This document shows positions 31,127 to 40,806 of a DNA stretch of 64,000 nt, in pieces. Source of the DNA: CAVDRM01 sp963611355 (GTDB lineage Bacteria; Bacillota; Clostridia; Christensenellales; Aristaeellaceae); NCBI GenBank assembly GCA_963611355.1, contig CAVDRM010000001.1:156535-220534 (forward strand). Direction: 5' to 3'. The position numbers and the translations under genes were made by a program. The notes under the pieces were generated by a model, which did no database searches, was not told the origin of the DNA, and worked only from the letters and a program-made list of their open reading frames with translations. Each line of letters opens with the position of its first letter. The stretch's first letter is position 1.

Positions 31127-33468
31127 TGAAGCACGCTGTGGAGTTGCTCGCCCCTGCGGGCAGCTTGGACGCTCTGCGGGCGGCCGTCAGCGCCGGGGCA
31201 GATGCCGTCTATGCAGGCAGTGCGCTGTTCGGCGCACGCGCAAGTGCCAGGTTTGACGAGGATTCTCTTCGTCAGGCCGTGCGACTTGCGCATTTTTTTG
31301 GCCGCCGCATCCATGTAACGGTCAATACCCTGTGCAAGCAGGAGGAGCTTCCCGCGCTCATCAGCACGCTGGAAGCGCTTCAAGAAATGCGCGTGGACGC
31401 GGTGCTTGTGCAGGATTTGGGTGTGCTCAAGCTCTGCCTGGAGCGCTTTCCCCGCCTTCCCGTTCATGCAAGCACGCAGATGGCGCTGCACAACGCCTCC
31501 GGCGCACGGTTCTTGCAGTCTCTCGGGGTTCAAAGAATCGTGCTGGCCAGAGAATGCACCCTGCCGGAAATTCGTGCGGTGGCCGAGACCGGCATCGAAA
31601 CGGAGGTCTTTGCCCATGGCGCCATGTGCGTCGGGGTCAGCGGCCAATGCCTGTTTTCGTCCCTTGTGGGCGGACGCAGCGGCAACCGCGGCCGCTGTGC
31701 GCAGCCCTGCCGGATGCAGTATGCCTATCACGGTCAGACCGCCGCTTGGCTCTCCCCTGCCGACCTGTGCATGCGGGACGCCATCCCCGCTCTGCTTGAC
31801 GCCGGCGTCGCTTCCTTGAAAATTGAGGGGCGGCTCAAACGCCCCGAATATGTCTATATCGTCACCAACGCCTATCGAAAAGCCATTGACGCGGCATTGG
31901 AAGGGCGATTTTCGCCCATGGAGCAGGAGGAGCGCGACAAACTGACGCAGATTTTTTCCCGCGGTGCGTTTACCTCCGGCTACGCCTGTGAAAAGCAGGA
32001 CGCGGGGATTTTATATCCCGCCCGCGTCACGCCCATCGGCCTTAACATCGGCTGCGTCATGCGCACCTTCCGAAAAAACGGTGTTCCGCTGTGCGAGGTC
32101 AGGCTGACCCGCCCGCTCCACAACGGCGACGGTCTTGAAATTGCGGGGCAGAGCATCATTTACAGCGGGCCGGAGGCGGAAAAAAACGCCGTGCTTCGGC
32201 TTCATGAGGACGTTCATGCCGGCGATGCGGTGCGCAGAACAGAGGATGAGCGGCAGCTTTCCGCAGCCCGCGCCGCTTACGAGGGCAATGCGCTGTTTGA
32301 GCGCCTGTCTGTCCCCTTTGATGCCGCTTTGGAGGCGCAGCCCAATCACCCCGCACGCCTGACGCTTTCGGCCGGGGGTGCTTCCGTATGCGTCACGGGC
32401 GATACCGTGCTGGAGGCGCTCGGTGCGCCGCTCAATGAAGCGTCGGCACTGCGCTCGCTGGAAAAGGCCGGCGGAACGCCCTTTCATTTGCGTACGCTTT
32501 CCCTAAAGAGCGAGCGGGCTTTTCTCCCCGCCTCTAAGCTGAATGCCCTGCGCAGGAAGGGTCTTGAGGCGCTTGAAAAGCAAATCATTGCGCTGCATGT
32601 GGCCGCCCTGCCCGTCCGTCAGCCGCTCCCGCCTGAGCAAATCCGTCCTTGTGTTGATTCGCCTCGGCTTGTCGTGCGGACGGAGCGGTTTGACGAAATT
32701 CCCGCATTGCAGGCAGCGGGAGCGGAACTTGTGCTGTTTTCTCCCGCGGATTTCCGTCCAAACAGTTTGCGTCCACTGCTTGCACGCTTTCCGAAAAGCT
32801 GTGTGCTGTGTCTGCCGCCCGTGTGCGAGGAAAACACGCTGAATGATTTGCGCTCGTTGGTCAAGGCATACGGCATTCCTTTTTCCTGCGGCAGCATCGG
32901 GCAGCTCGACGGCTCAAGCGCCATGACGGATTTCGGCGTTCCCGTATGCAACGGGGAAGCGGAAGCCCTCCTTTGCGCCTTGAACATTTCCGCCGTCACG
33001 CTGTCGCCGGAGCTTTCCTGCAAAGAAATCAAGGCGCTGCCCGCACCGAAGGCGGAAAGGCTGCTGCCCGTATACGGCAGGATGCGTCTGATGGTGCTGA
33101 CGCATTGTCCGGAGCGCGTGTTCCGCGGCCTGTGCGCAGGGCATGAGCACTGCCGCCTGTGCGAAGCGGGACAGGGCGTTCGCGGCCAAGCCCTGACGGA
33201 TAGGCGCGGATGCGTCTTTCCCCTGTCCCCCTTCCGTCTGCCGGAGGGCTGCCGCGTTCAGGTGCTGCATTCCGCGCCGCTGAATCTGCTTTCTCAGGCT
33301 GCCGTGCTCCGTGCACTACCCGTTTCATGGCTCCTTCATCTGACGGACGAAGCGCCGGATATCCGTCTCAGCCTCGTTCATACCTTCAAGGTCGCTATGA
33401 ACGGCGAAAAAATCGAAAAGCCGCCCGCAGACGGAACGCTCGGCCGTTTTTCAGACGGCGTTTTATGA
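31126..33468 (+). CDS. U32 family peptidase with C-terminal DUF3656-type region
   Basis: 780-residue U32 protein. The N-terminal TIM-barrel part opens ELLAPAGSLDALRAAVSAGAD and contains the signature EVFAHGAMCVGVSGQCLFSS with GNRGRCAQPCR, the Cys that in the RlhA branch bind iron-sulfur and serve 23S rRNA hydroxylation. The second half (about 380-780) matches the DUF3656-bearing long clostridial type. Whether it is a collagenase-like peptidase or an RNA-modifying enzyme is undecided; the Cys set favours the latter. Coupled to zapA, and upstream of mutS2. Confidence 0.88.
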   Translation: MKHAVELLAPAGSLDALRAAVSAGADAVYAGSALFGARASARFDEDSLRQAVRLAHFFGRRIHVTVNTLCKQEELPALISTLEALQEMRVDAVLVQDLGVLKLCLERFPRLPVHASTQMALHNASGARFLQSLGVQRIVLARECTLPEIRAVAETGIETEVFAHGAMCVGVSGQCLFSSLVGGRSGNRGRCAQPCRMQYAYHGQTAAWLSPADLCMRDAIPALLDAGVASLKIEGRLKRPEYVYIVTNAYRKAIDAALEGRFSPMEQEERDKLTQIFSRGAFTSGYACEKQDAGILYPARVTPIGLNIGCVMRTFRKNGVPLCEVRLTRPLHNGDGLEIAGQSIIYSGPEAEKNAVLRLHEDVHAGDAVRRTEDERQLSAARAAYEGNALFERLSVPFDAALEAQPNHPARLTLSAGGASVCVTGDTVLEALGAPLNEASALRSLEKAGGTPFHLRTLSLKSERAFLPASKLNALRRKGLEALEKQIIALHVAALPVRQPLPPEQIRPCVDSPRLVVRTERFDEIPALQAAGAELVLFSPADFRPNSLRPLLARFPKSCVLCLPPVCEENTLNDLRSLVKAYGIPFSCGSIGQLDGSSAMTDFGVPVCNGEAEALLCALNISAVTLSPELSCKEIKALPAPKAERLLPVYGRMRLMVLTHCPERVFRGLCAGHEHCRLCEAGQGVRGQALTDRRGCVFPLSPFRLPEGCRVQVLHSAPLNLLSQAAVLRALPVSWLLHLTDEAPDIRLSLVHTFKVAMNGEKIEKPPADGTLGRFSDGVL

Positions 33469-33563
33469 ATGTTTGACCTGGCTGTAAACAGAGTTTAAAT
33501 TTTTTCCTGATTTTCTTGCTTTGCTTCTCATAAACCTGTATGATGCAATCGGGAGGGAGTAGC

Positions 33564-35918
33564 ATGACGGAGCGCACTTTGCGTGTGCTGGAATTTACCA
33601 AAATTCGTGACCGCCTCTGCGCCTTTGCTCAGACGGACTGCGGCCGGGAGCTTTGCGAAAAGCTGACCCCCACGTCGAGCATGGCCGAGGTCACACGGGC
33701 GCAGGACGAGACCGAGGAGGCTGTCGTCGTCCTGACCTATTTGGGCGGAAGCCCGATGTCCGCATTTTCGGATGTGCGTCCTTATCTTTCCTTGGCGGAA
33801 AAGGGGTCTACCTTGTCTCAAAAGGCGCTGCTTTCCGTGGCGGAGGTGCTGCGCGCCTCCAGAAGCCTTCGTTCCGCGCTGGTGACGGAGCGGGAAAACA
33901 CGCCGCTGCTCACGCAGGCGGCCTCCCGTCTTCAGACCTTTCGTCAGCTTGAAGGGGACATCACGGACGCCATCATCAGCGAGGAGGAGATTTCCGACCA
34001 CGCAAGCCCCGCGCTGTCGGACATCCGCCGCCACATCCGGCAGGCGAATGACCGCGTCCGCGACAAGCTCAACCAGATGGCGCACGGCGCGCAGTTCTCC
34101 AAATATCTTCAGGAGGCCATCGTGACCGTGCGGGACGGCCGCTATGTGCTTCCCGTCAAGGCGGAATGCCGCGCCAATGTGCCGGGGCTTGTTCATGACC
34201 AGTCCTCCACGGGAGCGACCCTGTTTGTTGAGCCCCTGGCGGTGGTCGAATTAAGCAACGAGATTCGTGAATGGACGGCCAAGGAGCGCGATGAAATCGA
34301 GCGCATCTTGTCTGCGCTGTCCGCGCAGGTCGGTGACAATGCGGGGCTCATCGAGCAGAACATCGTCATTCTCTCTCATCTGGACTTTGTGTTTGCCAAG
34401 GGCTGCCTGTCCCGCGAGATGGAGGCCATTTCGCCCAAGCTGAATCGGGAGGGGCGCCTTCGCTTCGTTCGGGTGCGCCATCCGCTGATTGACAGGGACA
34501 AGGTCGTTCCATGCGACCTGATGCTGGGCGAGGACTTTACGACGCTCATCATCACCGGCCCCAACACCGGCGGCAAGACCGTCACGCTCAAGACCATCGG
34601 CCTGCTGACGCTGATGGCGCAGGCCGGCCTTCATGTCCCCGGCGCACTGGGCACGGAGCTTTCCGTGTTTGAGAATGTCTTTGCCGATATCGGCGATGAG
34701 CAGTCCATCGAGCAGTCCCTGTCCACCTTCTCCTCGCACATGACCAATATTGTCTCCATCATGGAAACGGTGGGCGAAAACGACCTTGTGCTCTTTGACG
34801 AGCTTGGCGCGGGCACTGACCCGACCGAAGGCGCGGCGCTGGCTCAGGCTATTTTGAGCAGGCTGCTTCAGCACTCCGTCCGCACGGCGGCGACCACGCA
34901 TTACAGCGAATTAAAGGCCTATGCCCTGACCACGCGGGGCGTGGAAAACGCCAGCGTTGAATTTGACGTGGCTACCCTCCGCCCGACCTATCGGCTCTCC
35001 ATCGGCGTTCCGGGCAAGTCCAACGCCTTTGAAATTTCCAGAAGGCTGGGGCTTTCCGAGGGTCTGATTGACGATGCCAAGGCGCTCCTGTCGCATGATG
35101 CGGTGCGCTTTGAGGATGTTATCGCCAATGCGGAATATCACAAGCAGGTGGCGGAAAAAGAGCGCCAGCTTGCGGAGCAGGCGCGTCAGGAGACCGTCCG
35201 CCTTCGTGACGAGGCCGAGCGGCTGTACCGCGACATGGAGGAAAAGGAAAAGAACGCCACCCGCAAGGCCAAGGAGAATGCACGGCGCATCCTGGAAAAT
35301 GCGCGGCGCGAATCGGATGAAATAATCAGCGATTTGAGGCGGCTGAAAAAGGAAGCCAATGCGCCGGAGCATGAGGCTGCCGCCCTTCGCAAACGCCTTG
35401 AGAAGGGCATTGACAGCTTGGCGGAGGGCTTGCAGGCCCCGTGCAATGCCATCGGTGAGCAGCCCAAGGCACTCAAGCCCGGCGATTTGGTGGACATCCT
35501 GCATTTGGGCACACGCGGCACGGTGTTAAGCGCTCCGGATGCCAAGGGCGAGGTGGCGCTGCAGGCGGGCATCATGAAGCTGAAGGCGCACATTTCCCAG
35601 CTCCGCCTTGTCTGCGAAAATAAGCCCAGACGGCAGTCCTCCGTGACGGCCAAAACAGGCGCAGCCGCAAGGCAGGTCTCCCTGTCCTGCGATGTGCGCG
35701 GCTGTGCGCTGGACGAGGCGCTGTCGCAGGTCGATTTGTATTTGGATGAGGCGGTGCTGGCCGGCTATCACGAGGTCACCATCGTCCACGGCAAGGGCAC
35801 CGGCATTCTAAGAGCCGGTATCCAGCAGCACCTCAAACGCCATCAGCACGTCAAGTCCTACCGTCTCGGCGTCTACGGCGAGGGCGAGGACGGCGTCACG
35901 GTCGTCACTTTGCGGTGA
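33564..35918 (+). CDS. mutS2: Endonuclease MutS2
   Basis: 784-residue MutS2. The ATPase has Walker A TGPNTGGKTVTLKT, Walker B LVLFDELGAGTDPTEGAAL and THYSELKAYA. A long charged coiled coil (about 500-620) is followed by a C-terminal Smr nuclease domain beginning LSCDVRGCALDEALSQVDLY and containing VHGKGTGILRAGIQ. MutS2 acts in ribosome rescue of collided ribosomes and/or suppression of recombination. The ATG at 33564 has GGGAGGGAG upstream; the earlier in-frame ATG at 33540 lies before that site. Smr has CDVRG where LDLRG is usual. Confidence 0.95.
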   Translation: MTERTLRVLEFTKIRDRLCAFAQTDCGRELCEKLTPTSSMAEVTRAQDETEEAVVVLTYLGGSPMSAFSDVRPYLSLAEKGSTLSQKALLSVAEVLRASRSLRSALVTERENTPLLTQAASRLQTFRQLEGDITDAIISEEEISDHASPALSDIRRHIRQANDRVRDKLNQMAHGAQFSKYLQEAIVTVRDGRYVLPVKAECRANVPGLVHDQSSTGATLFVEPLAVVELSNEIREWTAKERDEIERILSALSAQVGDNAGLIEQNIVILSHLDFVFAKGCLSREMEAISPKLNREGRLRFVRVRHPLIDRDKVVPCDLMLGEDFTTLIITGPNTGGKTVTLKTIGLLTLMAQAGLHVPGALGTELSVFENVFADIGDEQSIEQSLSTFSSHMTNIVSIMETVGENDLVLFDELGAGTDPTEGAALAQAILSRLLQHSVRTAATTHYSELKAYALTTRGVENASVEFDVATLRPTYRLSIGVPGKSNAFEISRRLGLSEGLIDDAKALLSHDAVRFEDVIANAEYHKQVAEKERQLAEQARQETVRLRDEAERLYRDMEEKEKNATRKAKENARRILENARRESDEIISDLRRLKKEANAPEHEAAALRKRLEKGIDSLAEGLQAPCNAIGEQPKALKPGDLVDILHLGTRGTVLSAPDAKGEVALQAGIMKLKAHISQLRLVCENKPRRQSSVTAKTGAAARQVSLSCDVRGCALDEALSQVDLYLDEAVLAGYHEVTIVHGKGTGILRAGIQQHLKRHQHVKSYRLGVYGEGEDGVTVVTLR

Positions 35919-35943
35919 TTCCGCAGGAAAAGGAGTTTTCACA

Positions 35944-36633
35944 ATGAAGGATAAGCAATCCATCATGGTCGTCGATGATGATCCGCATATTGCCCAGCTG
36001 ATAGAGCTTTTGCTCACCAAGGAAGGCTATGAGGTGACGACGGTCGGCCGCGGAGACGAGGCGGTGACGGCGTTTCGCAAAAACCCGCCGAATCTGATTC
36101 TGCTGGACATCATGCTGCCCGGCCTGGACGGCTGGCAGGTGTGCCGTGCCATCCGGCAGACCAGCACCATTCCCATCATCATGCTGACCGCAAAGGACGA
36201 GACCTTTGATAAGGTGCTTGGGCTGGAGCTGGGCGCGGATGACTATATCACTAAGCCCTTTGAAAACAAGGAGCTGGTGGCGCGGGTCAAGGCCGTCCTC
36301 CGCCGTGCCGGCGGCGGGGAGAGCGAAAAGGACACGCTGTCCTTTCCGAGCCTTTCCATCAGCCTTGAAAAATACGAGGTGTATTTTCAGGGAAAGCTGG
36401 TCGAAATGCCGCCCAAGGAGCTGGAAGTGCTGTACTATCTGGCCTCTCATCCGAACCGTGTGTTCACGCGGGAGCAGCTTTTGGAGCAGGTCTGGGGCTT
36501 TGAGTTTTTCGGCGACAGCCGTACCGTGGATGTTCACATCAAGCGTCTAAGAGAAAAGCTGGTCGGCAGTGAGGAATTCGGCTGGCAGATCAAAACCGTC
36601 TGGGGTGTCGGCTACAAATTCGAGGTCAAATAA
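35944..36633 (+). CDS. OmpR family response regulator
   Basis: 229 residues. Receiver: MVVDDDPHIAQLIE, phospho-Asp in LILLDIMLPGLDGWQ, Lys in DYITKPFENKELVARV. The C-terminal winged helix has PPKELEVLYYLASHPNRVFTR and DVHIKRLREKL. AAAGGAG precedes the ATG. The partner kinase gene starts five bases after the stop. The signal is unknown; the pair lies between mutS2 and ispE, a position that gives no clue. Confidence 0.93.
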   Translation: MKDKQSIMVVDDDPHIAQLIELLLTKEGYEVTTVGRGDEAVTAFRKNPPNLILLDIMLPGLDGWQVCRAIRQTSTIPIIMLTAKDETFDKVLGLELGADDYITKPFENKELVARVKAVLRRAGGGESEKDTLSFPSLSISLEKYEVYFQGKLVEMPPKELEVLYYLASHPNRVFTREQLLEQVWGFEFFGDSRTVDVHIKRLREKLVGSEEFGWQIKTVWGVGYKFEVK

Positions 36634-36638
36634 TTTTC

Positions 36639-38141
36639 ATGAAACGCAGTATGTTTTCCCGCCTGATGACCGTCTTCCTGGCGGTCATTCTCATCTGCTC
36701 CGCCGTGCTGATGGGCTTTTTTTACCTGTCCATGCGCCGGTTTGTCGCCAATACCCGCATCAACGATTTGAAGGAGCAGGCCAATGAAATGGCGTATCTG
36801 GCCAGCCTTTTAGAAAACGACAGGGTGCTGCTGGATATCGGCCAGACCACGACGACCGAGCGCTACATCAAATGGAAGGCCGACAACATCTATGAGCAGT
36901 TCAGCGCCTACTGCGTCGTCATCGACCGTTCGGGGCGCATGCGCGCCTACATCAACAAAAAGCTGCTGAGCGATGAGGAGCTTTTGGCGACCTTTGATAC
37001 CAATCTTTTGAGCAACACCCTGTCCGCCGTGCTGTCCGGCCATGAGGTCGCCTCCCAAACGGATACCTCGAAAGGACCGATGTTCACCGTGGCTGTTCCG
37101 TGGGTGCGGGACGGCAGCGTGCTGGGCGCAGTCGTCATTCAGACCGCCGCGCAGACCATCCGCGCCGCCTACACCACGCTGATTTGGCCGACAATCGGCG
37201 CGACTGCCATCGCTTTTTGGGTGGCGGCGGGGCTTTCCCTGCTCTTTACGCGGCAGATCACGCACCCGCTGACGCAGATGGAGCTGGCCGCGCAGCGCAT
37301 GGCGCGGGGCGATTTTACCGCCCGTGCGCCGGAGACCGGAAGCAGGGAAACGCTGGCGTTGGCCAAATCCTTTAATCGGATGGTCGCCCAGCTTGCGGAG
37401 CTGGAGACATCGAGAAAGGAATTTATCGCCAACGTGTCCCATGAGCTTCGCTCCCCCATCACCTCCATTCAGGGGTATATGCAGAGCATGCTGGACGGCA
37501 CCATCGGCCAAGAGGAGCAGCCGCACTATATGCAGGTGGTCGTGGACGACACGCGCAGGCTGTCCAAGCTGATTAACGGCCTGCTCAACCTGTCCCGCAT
37601 GGAACGGGAGGACGTGTCGCTGGCGTGGACGGACTTTGACCTGAATGAATTGGCGCGGCGCGTGCTGATTACCAAAATGCCGCAGATTGACGAAAAGAAT
37701 ATCGACATCAGCGCGGACTTTGCCGTTGACCCCTGCACCGTTCACGCGGACGCCGACCAAATCGAGCAGGTGCTCATCAATTTAGTGGACAATGCGCTGA
37801 AATTCACGGCAAAGGACGGTCATCTGAGGCTGTCCAGCCGAATCGAAGGAAAAACCGTGTTTCTCACCGTGGCGGACGACGGCTGCGGCGTTCCGCCGGA
37901 AGACCAGACCCATATTTTCGACCGCTTTTATAAGGCGGACAAGGCGCACACCGTCGGCAAGGGGACGGGGCTTGGGCTGGCCATCTGCAAATGCATTATG
38001 GAAAAGCACGGGCAGAACATCCGCCTGCTCCCGACCGAAAAGGGCGCGGCCTTTGAAATCTCTTTGGAACTCGGAACACAGAAGCTGACAGGAGGCGACA
38101 ATGGAACTCAAGGCGCAGGCCAAGCTGAACTGGACGCTTGA
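36639..38141 (+). CDS. HAMP-domain sensor histidine kinase
   Basis: 500 residues. Membrane helix about 8-30, an extracellular sensor (about 31-180), a second helix (about 183-205), HAMP (THPLTQMELAAQRMARGDF), the phospho-His in FIANVSHELRSPITSIQGYM, and an ATPase domain with INLVDNALKFT, DDGCGVPPEDQ, FDRFYKAD and GTGLGLAICKCIM. Co-transcribed with the response regulator. Its last 13 codons overlap the start of ispE by 41 bases, an unusually long overlap with strong ribosome site inside. Confidence 0.93.
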   Translation: MKRSMFSRLMTVFLAVILICSAVLMGFFYLSMRRFVANTRINDLKEQANEMAYLASLLENDRVLLDIGQTTTTERYIKWKADNIYEQFSAYCVVIDRSGRMRAYINKKLLSDEELLATFDTNLLSNTLSAVLSGHEVASQTDTSKGPMFTVAVPWVRDGSVLGAVVIQTAAQTIRAAYTTLIWPTIGATAIAFWVAAGLSLLFTRQITHPLTQMELAAQRMARGDFTARAPETGSRETLALAKSFNRMVAQLAELETSRKEFIANVSHELRSPITSIQGYMQSMLDGTIGQEEQPHYMQVVVDDTRRLSKLINGLLNLSRMEREDVSLAWTDFDLNELARRVLITKMPQIDEKNIDISADFAVDPCTVHADADQIEQVLINLVDNALKFTAKDGHLRLSSRIEGKTVFLTVADDGCGVPPEDQTHIFDRFYKADKAHTVGKGTGLGLAICKCIMEKHGQNIRLLPTEKGAAFEISLELGTQKLTGGDNGTQGAGQAELDA

Positions 38142-38946
38142 CATCACGGGGAAACGTACGGACGGCTACCATCTGCTGGATATGCTGATGCAGCCGATTT
38201 CCCTGTGCGATACGCTGACCATCGAAGAAAGCGGCAGTTTATCCCTTCATATAGAGGGCAATGAGGCGCTCCAAACAGAGCCGGATAATCTGGCGCTTCG
38301 CGCCGCGCAAGCGCTGCAAAAGGCGGTCGGCACGCAAAAGGGTGCACGCATCGCCTTAAAAAAGCATATCCCGACAGGCGCGGGCTTGGGCGGCGGCAGT
38401 GCGGACGCGGCGGCCGTCCTCAAAGGCCTGAACGGGCTGTGGAAACTTAACCTTCCGCTGAAAAGCCTTCAGGACATCGGGCTTTCGCTGGGTGCGGACG
38501 TTCCCTTCTGTCTGGCGGGCGCGCCCATGCGTGTGCGCGGAATCGGCGAACGTCTCTCTCCCCTGGCCGTCGGCCGTACCTTTGAACTGGTGCTGATTCA
38601 GCCCTGCGAGGGGCTTTCGACCCGCGAGGTCTTTACGCGCTCTGACGGCATGACGCCCCTTCATCCTCAGACGGCGGCGGTCATGGACGCGCTGGCGCTG
38701 GGCGATTTGCCGCTTCTGCGCGTCTCGGCTGCCAATGCACTCCTTCCCGCGGCGCTTTTCCTGCGGCCGGAGCTTTCTGCGGCCTTGGATGCCCTGTCTC
38801 AAGCGGGCGCTCCCTTCGTTTCCATGACCGGCTCCGGCGCGGTCGTCTACGGCGCATTTAAAACAGCCGCCGAAGCAGATGCTGCTTACGAGCGGCTGAA
38901 AACATTTGACTATCCTTTTTTAGAGCGGGCGCATACCCTCCGCTGA
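38101..38946 (+). CDS. ispE: 4-diphosphocytidyl-2-C-methyl-D-erythritol kinase
   Basis: 281-residue GHMP kinase, the fourth enzyme of the MEP isoprenoid pathway. N-terminal AQAKLNWTLDITGKRTDGYH, ATP loop HIPTGAGLGGGSADAAAVL, SLGADVPFCLAG and C-terminal SMTGSGAVVYGAF are all diagnostic. ATG at 38101 has AGGAGG five bases upstream, inside the kinase gene. It ends the rightward operon; a leftward membrane-protein gene ends two bases after its stop. Confidence 0.95.
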   Translation: MELKAQAKLNWTLDITGKRTDGYHLLDMLMQPISLCDTLTIEESGSLSLHIEGNEALQTEPDNLALRAAQALQKAVGTQKGARIALKKHIPTGAGLGGGSADAAAVLKGLNGLWKLNLPLKSLQDIGLSLGADVPFCLAGAPMRVRGIGERLSPLAVGRTFELVLIQPCEGLSTREVFTRSDGMTPLHPQTAAVMDALALGDLPLLRVSAANALLPAALFLRPELSAALDALSQAGAPFVSMTGSGAVVYGAFKTAAEADAAYERLKTFDYPFLERAHTLR

Positions 38947-38947
38947 C

Positions 38948-39436
38948 TCAGGAAACCAAATTCCCGCTGATGTACTCCTGCAGAATGGTCAAATGGTTGG
39001 TCAGAAGCGTTCTGGCATCCAGCGTGGAGTTTTTGGCGCTCTGCACGATGCCCTCATAGGTCTCAAGGTCTGAATACAGGGCGGTAAAAGCATCGTCCGG
39101 CGCATAGCGCCCGCTCTCTCCGAACAGTGCCACGCTGATTTGGTTGACCTGTTCCATCGTATATACATATTGACGGATTATGCCCAAGCGCTGGGATGTG
39201 GTGGAGCCGGTGGTGCTTTCCAGGCGGTTGACCACCTCAATAGCCGATGAAATGGACGAGGCCATGCACTGCGAAAAGCGGTTGCCTGCCTCCCGCTTAA
39301 AGGCTGCATTGGATGCGGCGGAAATGCCGAAGACGATTGTCAGCACCAGCAGTACGGCCAGCAGCGCGAACAAAATATTGCGCCGCAGCCGCATATTGGT
39401 GACGTTCGTCCGCATCTGCGCGGAATATCTGTACAT
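38948..39436 (-). CDS. Single-pass membrane protein of unknown function
   Basis: 162 residues: a short basic cytoplasmic start, one membrane helix (about 20-42, NILFALLAVLLVLTIVF) and an outside helical domain rich in Ser/Thr (SSISSAIEVVNRLESTTG). I do not recognise a family; the layout recalls the N-terminal part of YpeB-like or methyl-accepting sensor domains but without further domains. ATG at 39436 has AAAGGA upstream. It has its own promoter and is convergent with ispE. Confidence 0.7.
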   Translation of the reverse strand: MYRYSAQMRTNVTNMRLRRNILFALLAVLLVLTIVFGISAASNAAFKREAGNRFSQCMASSISSAIEVVNRLESTTGSTTSQRLGIIRQYVYTMEQVNQISVALFGESGRYAPDDAFTALYSDLETYEGIVQSAKNSTLDARTLLTNHLTILQEYISGNLVS

Positions 39437-39566
39437 AATCGGTATCCTTTCACTTTCAAGTATTCCCTGCTGCCTGTAAAGCAGAAGGTCGGGCATTTTT
39501 TATGCATCGGCATCATGCTGTGCATCCTGCCGGTATCCGGAAAACGCAAGGCATTTTCCTGCTCTT

Positions 39567-39595
39567 ATTATACCGTATTTTTTTGAAAAAAGCAA
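39567..39595 (-). promoter_or_regulatory. Promoter of the 162-residue membrane protein gene
   Basis: TTGCTT (39595-39590), 17-base spacer, TATAAT (39572-39567), minus strand. Confidence 0.6.
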
Positions 39596-39608
39596 ATTTT
39601 ATCCATCA

Positions 39609-39634
39609 AAGTGGGGAATTTATCCCACTTTTTT
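39609..39634 (+). terminator. Stand-alone hairpin with T-run
   Basis: AAGTGGG (39609-39615) with CCCACTT (39624-39630) then TTTT. No rightward gene ends just before it, so its use is unclear. The rest of 39497-39870 is AT-rich and empty apart from the two promoters. Confidence 0.4.
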
Positions 39635-39777
39635 ATCATTTTTCGCCTTTTAGTGGAGCATTTGACTCATTTTTACGGAATATTTCTTCATATCCAAAGC
39701 AAAAAACATCTTGAAGCAGGCAAAAACACTTTGAACGCCCGTATTTTTACAATTTGTTCACGCACTCCGGCGGGTTG

Positions 39778-39788
39778 CATGATATAAT
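39778..39788 (+). promoter_or_regulatory. Extended -10 promoter of the Gld-like ABC operon
   Basis: TGATATAAT with TATAAT at 39783-39788; no good -35 is present at normal spacing. Confidence 0.5.
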
Positions 39789-39870
39789 ACCATTCGTCAA
39801 GGCAGAATAGGCCTGACCGTCAGCCGCCGTTTCATGCGGCTGCATGAGGGTGAATGTCGGGAGGACTTTC

Positions 39871-40794
39871 ATGATTAGCTTTGAGCAGGTCAGCAAGCGG
39901 TACGGGGCGCTGTATGCCGTCAAGGACGTCTCTTTTTCCGTGCATCGCGGCCAGATCGTAGGTCTGCTTGGGCAAAACGGCGCAGGCAAAACCACGCTGA
40001 TGAACATTATGACCGGCTGTCTGGCGCCGTCCTGCGGGCGGGTACTCATCGGCGGCCATGACCTGCTCTTAGAGCCAAGGGAGGCACGGCGGCTCATCGG
40101 CTATCTGCCGGAGAATGCCCCGCTCTATGACGAAATGACGGTGGAAGCCTTTCTGAAATTCGCCTGTGAGCTGAAGGAGGTCGTGCGGGAAGAGATTCCG
40201 CAGCATATCCGGCAGATTGCGCAGAAAACAGGGCTGACCGATATGCTGAAGCGGCGCATCGGCAACCTGTCCAAGGGCTATCGCCAGCGCGTCGGGCTGG
40301 CGCAGGCGCTGTGCGGCAGCCCTGAAATCATCATTTTGGATGAGCCGGCGGCAGGGCTTGACCCGCGTCAGAACGCCGAATTCCGTTCGCTGATTCGGTC
40401 TCTTCAAAACGAGCATACCGTGCTTTTATCCTCTCATATTCTAAACGAGGTGCAGGCCGTCTGCGACCGCATTCTCATCCTGAAGCACGGCGTTGTGCTG
40501 TTTGACAGCGACCTGAGCGACCTGAAGCCAGACCGAACCGTACTCCGCGCCTCCATTGCCATGGGCGAGGGACGGCTTCTGCCCGCGCTGCGCCAGCTTT
40601 CCTCCGTCACGCAGGTCAAGGTCGTGCGCGGCGGCGATGAGGGCATCACCACCGTTTTGCTGACCGCGCCGAGGGGCGCGCCGGTGGAGCGGGAGCTGTT
40701 CACGCTGGTATGCGGTTTGCAGGCGCCCCTGCTGCGCTTAACGCCGGTGGAGGACAGCCTGGAAGAAATTTTCCTGCGGACGACGCAGGACTGA
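39871..40794 (+). CDS. ABC transporter ATP-binding protein, GldA-like
   Basis: 307-residue ATPase. Walker A GLLGQNGAGKTTLMN, signature NLSKGYRQRVGLAQAL, Walker B IIILDEPAAGLDP, H-loop SSHILNEV, and a C-terminal regulatory region of about 80 residues. The best match in type is the GldA/NatA exporter group. ATG at 39871 has GGGAGGA upstream. It is first of a four-gene operon with GldF-like permease, GldG-like protein and DUF4340 protein. The substrate of these clostridial systems is unknown. Confidence 0.92.
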   Translation: MISFEQVSKRYGALYAVKDVSFSVHRGQIVGLLGQNGAGKTTLMNIMTGCLAPSCGRVLIGGHDLLLEPREARRLIGYLPENAPLYDEMTVEAFLKFACELKEVVREEIPQHIRQIAQKTGLTDMLKRRIGNLSKGYRQRVGLAQALCGSPEIIILDEPAAGLDPRQNAEFRSLIRSLQNEHTVLLSSHILNEVQAVCDRILILKHGVVLFDSDLSDLKPDRTVLRASIAMGEGRLLPALRQLSSVTQVKVVRGGDEGITTVLLTAPRGAPVERELFTLVCGLQAPLLRLTPVEDSLEEIFLRTTQD

Positions 40795-40806
40795 AGGAGC
40801 GATTCC

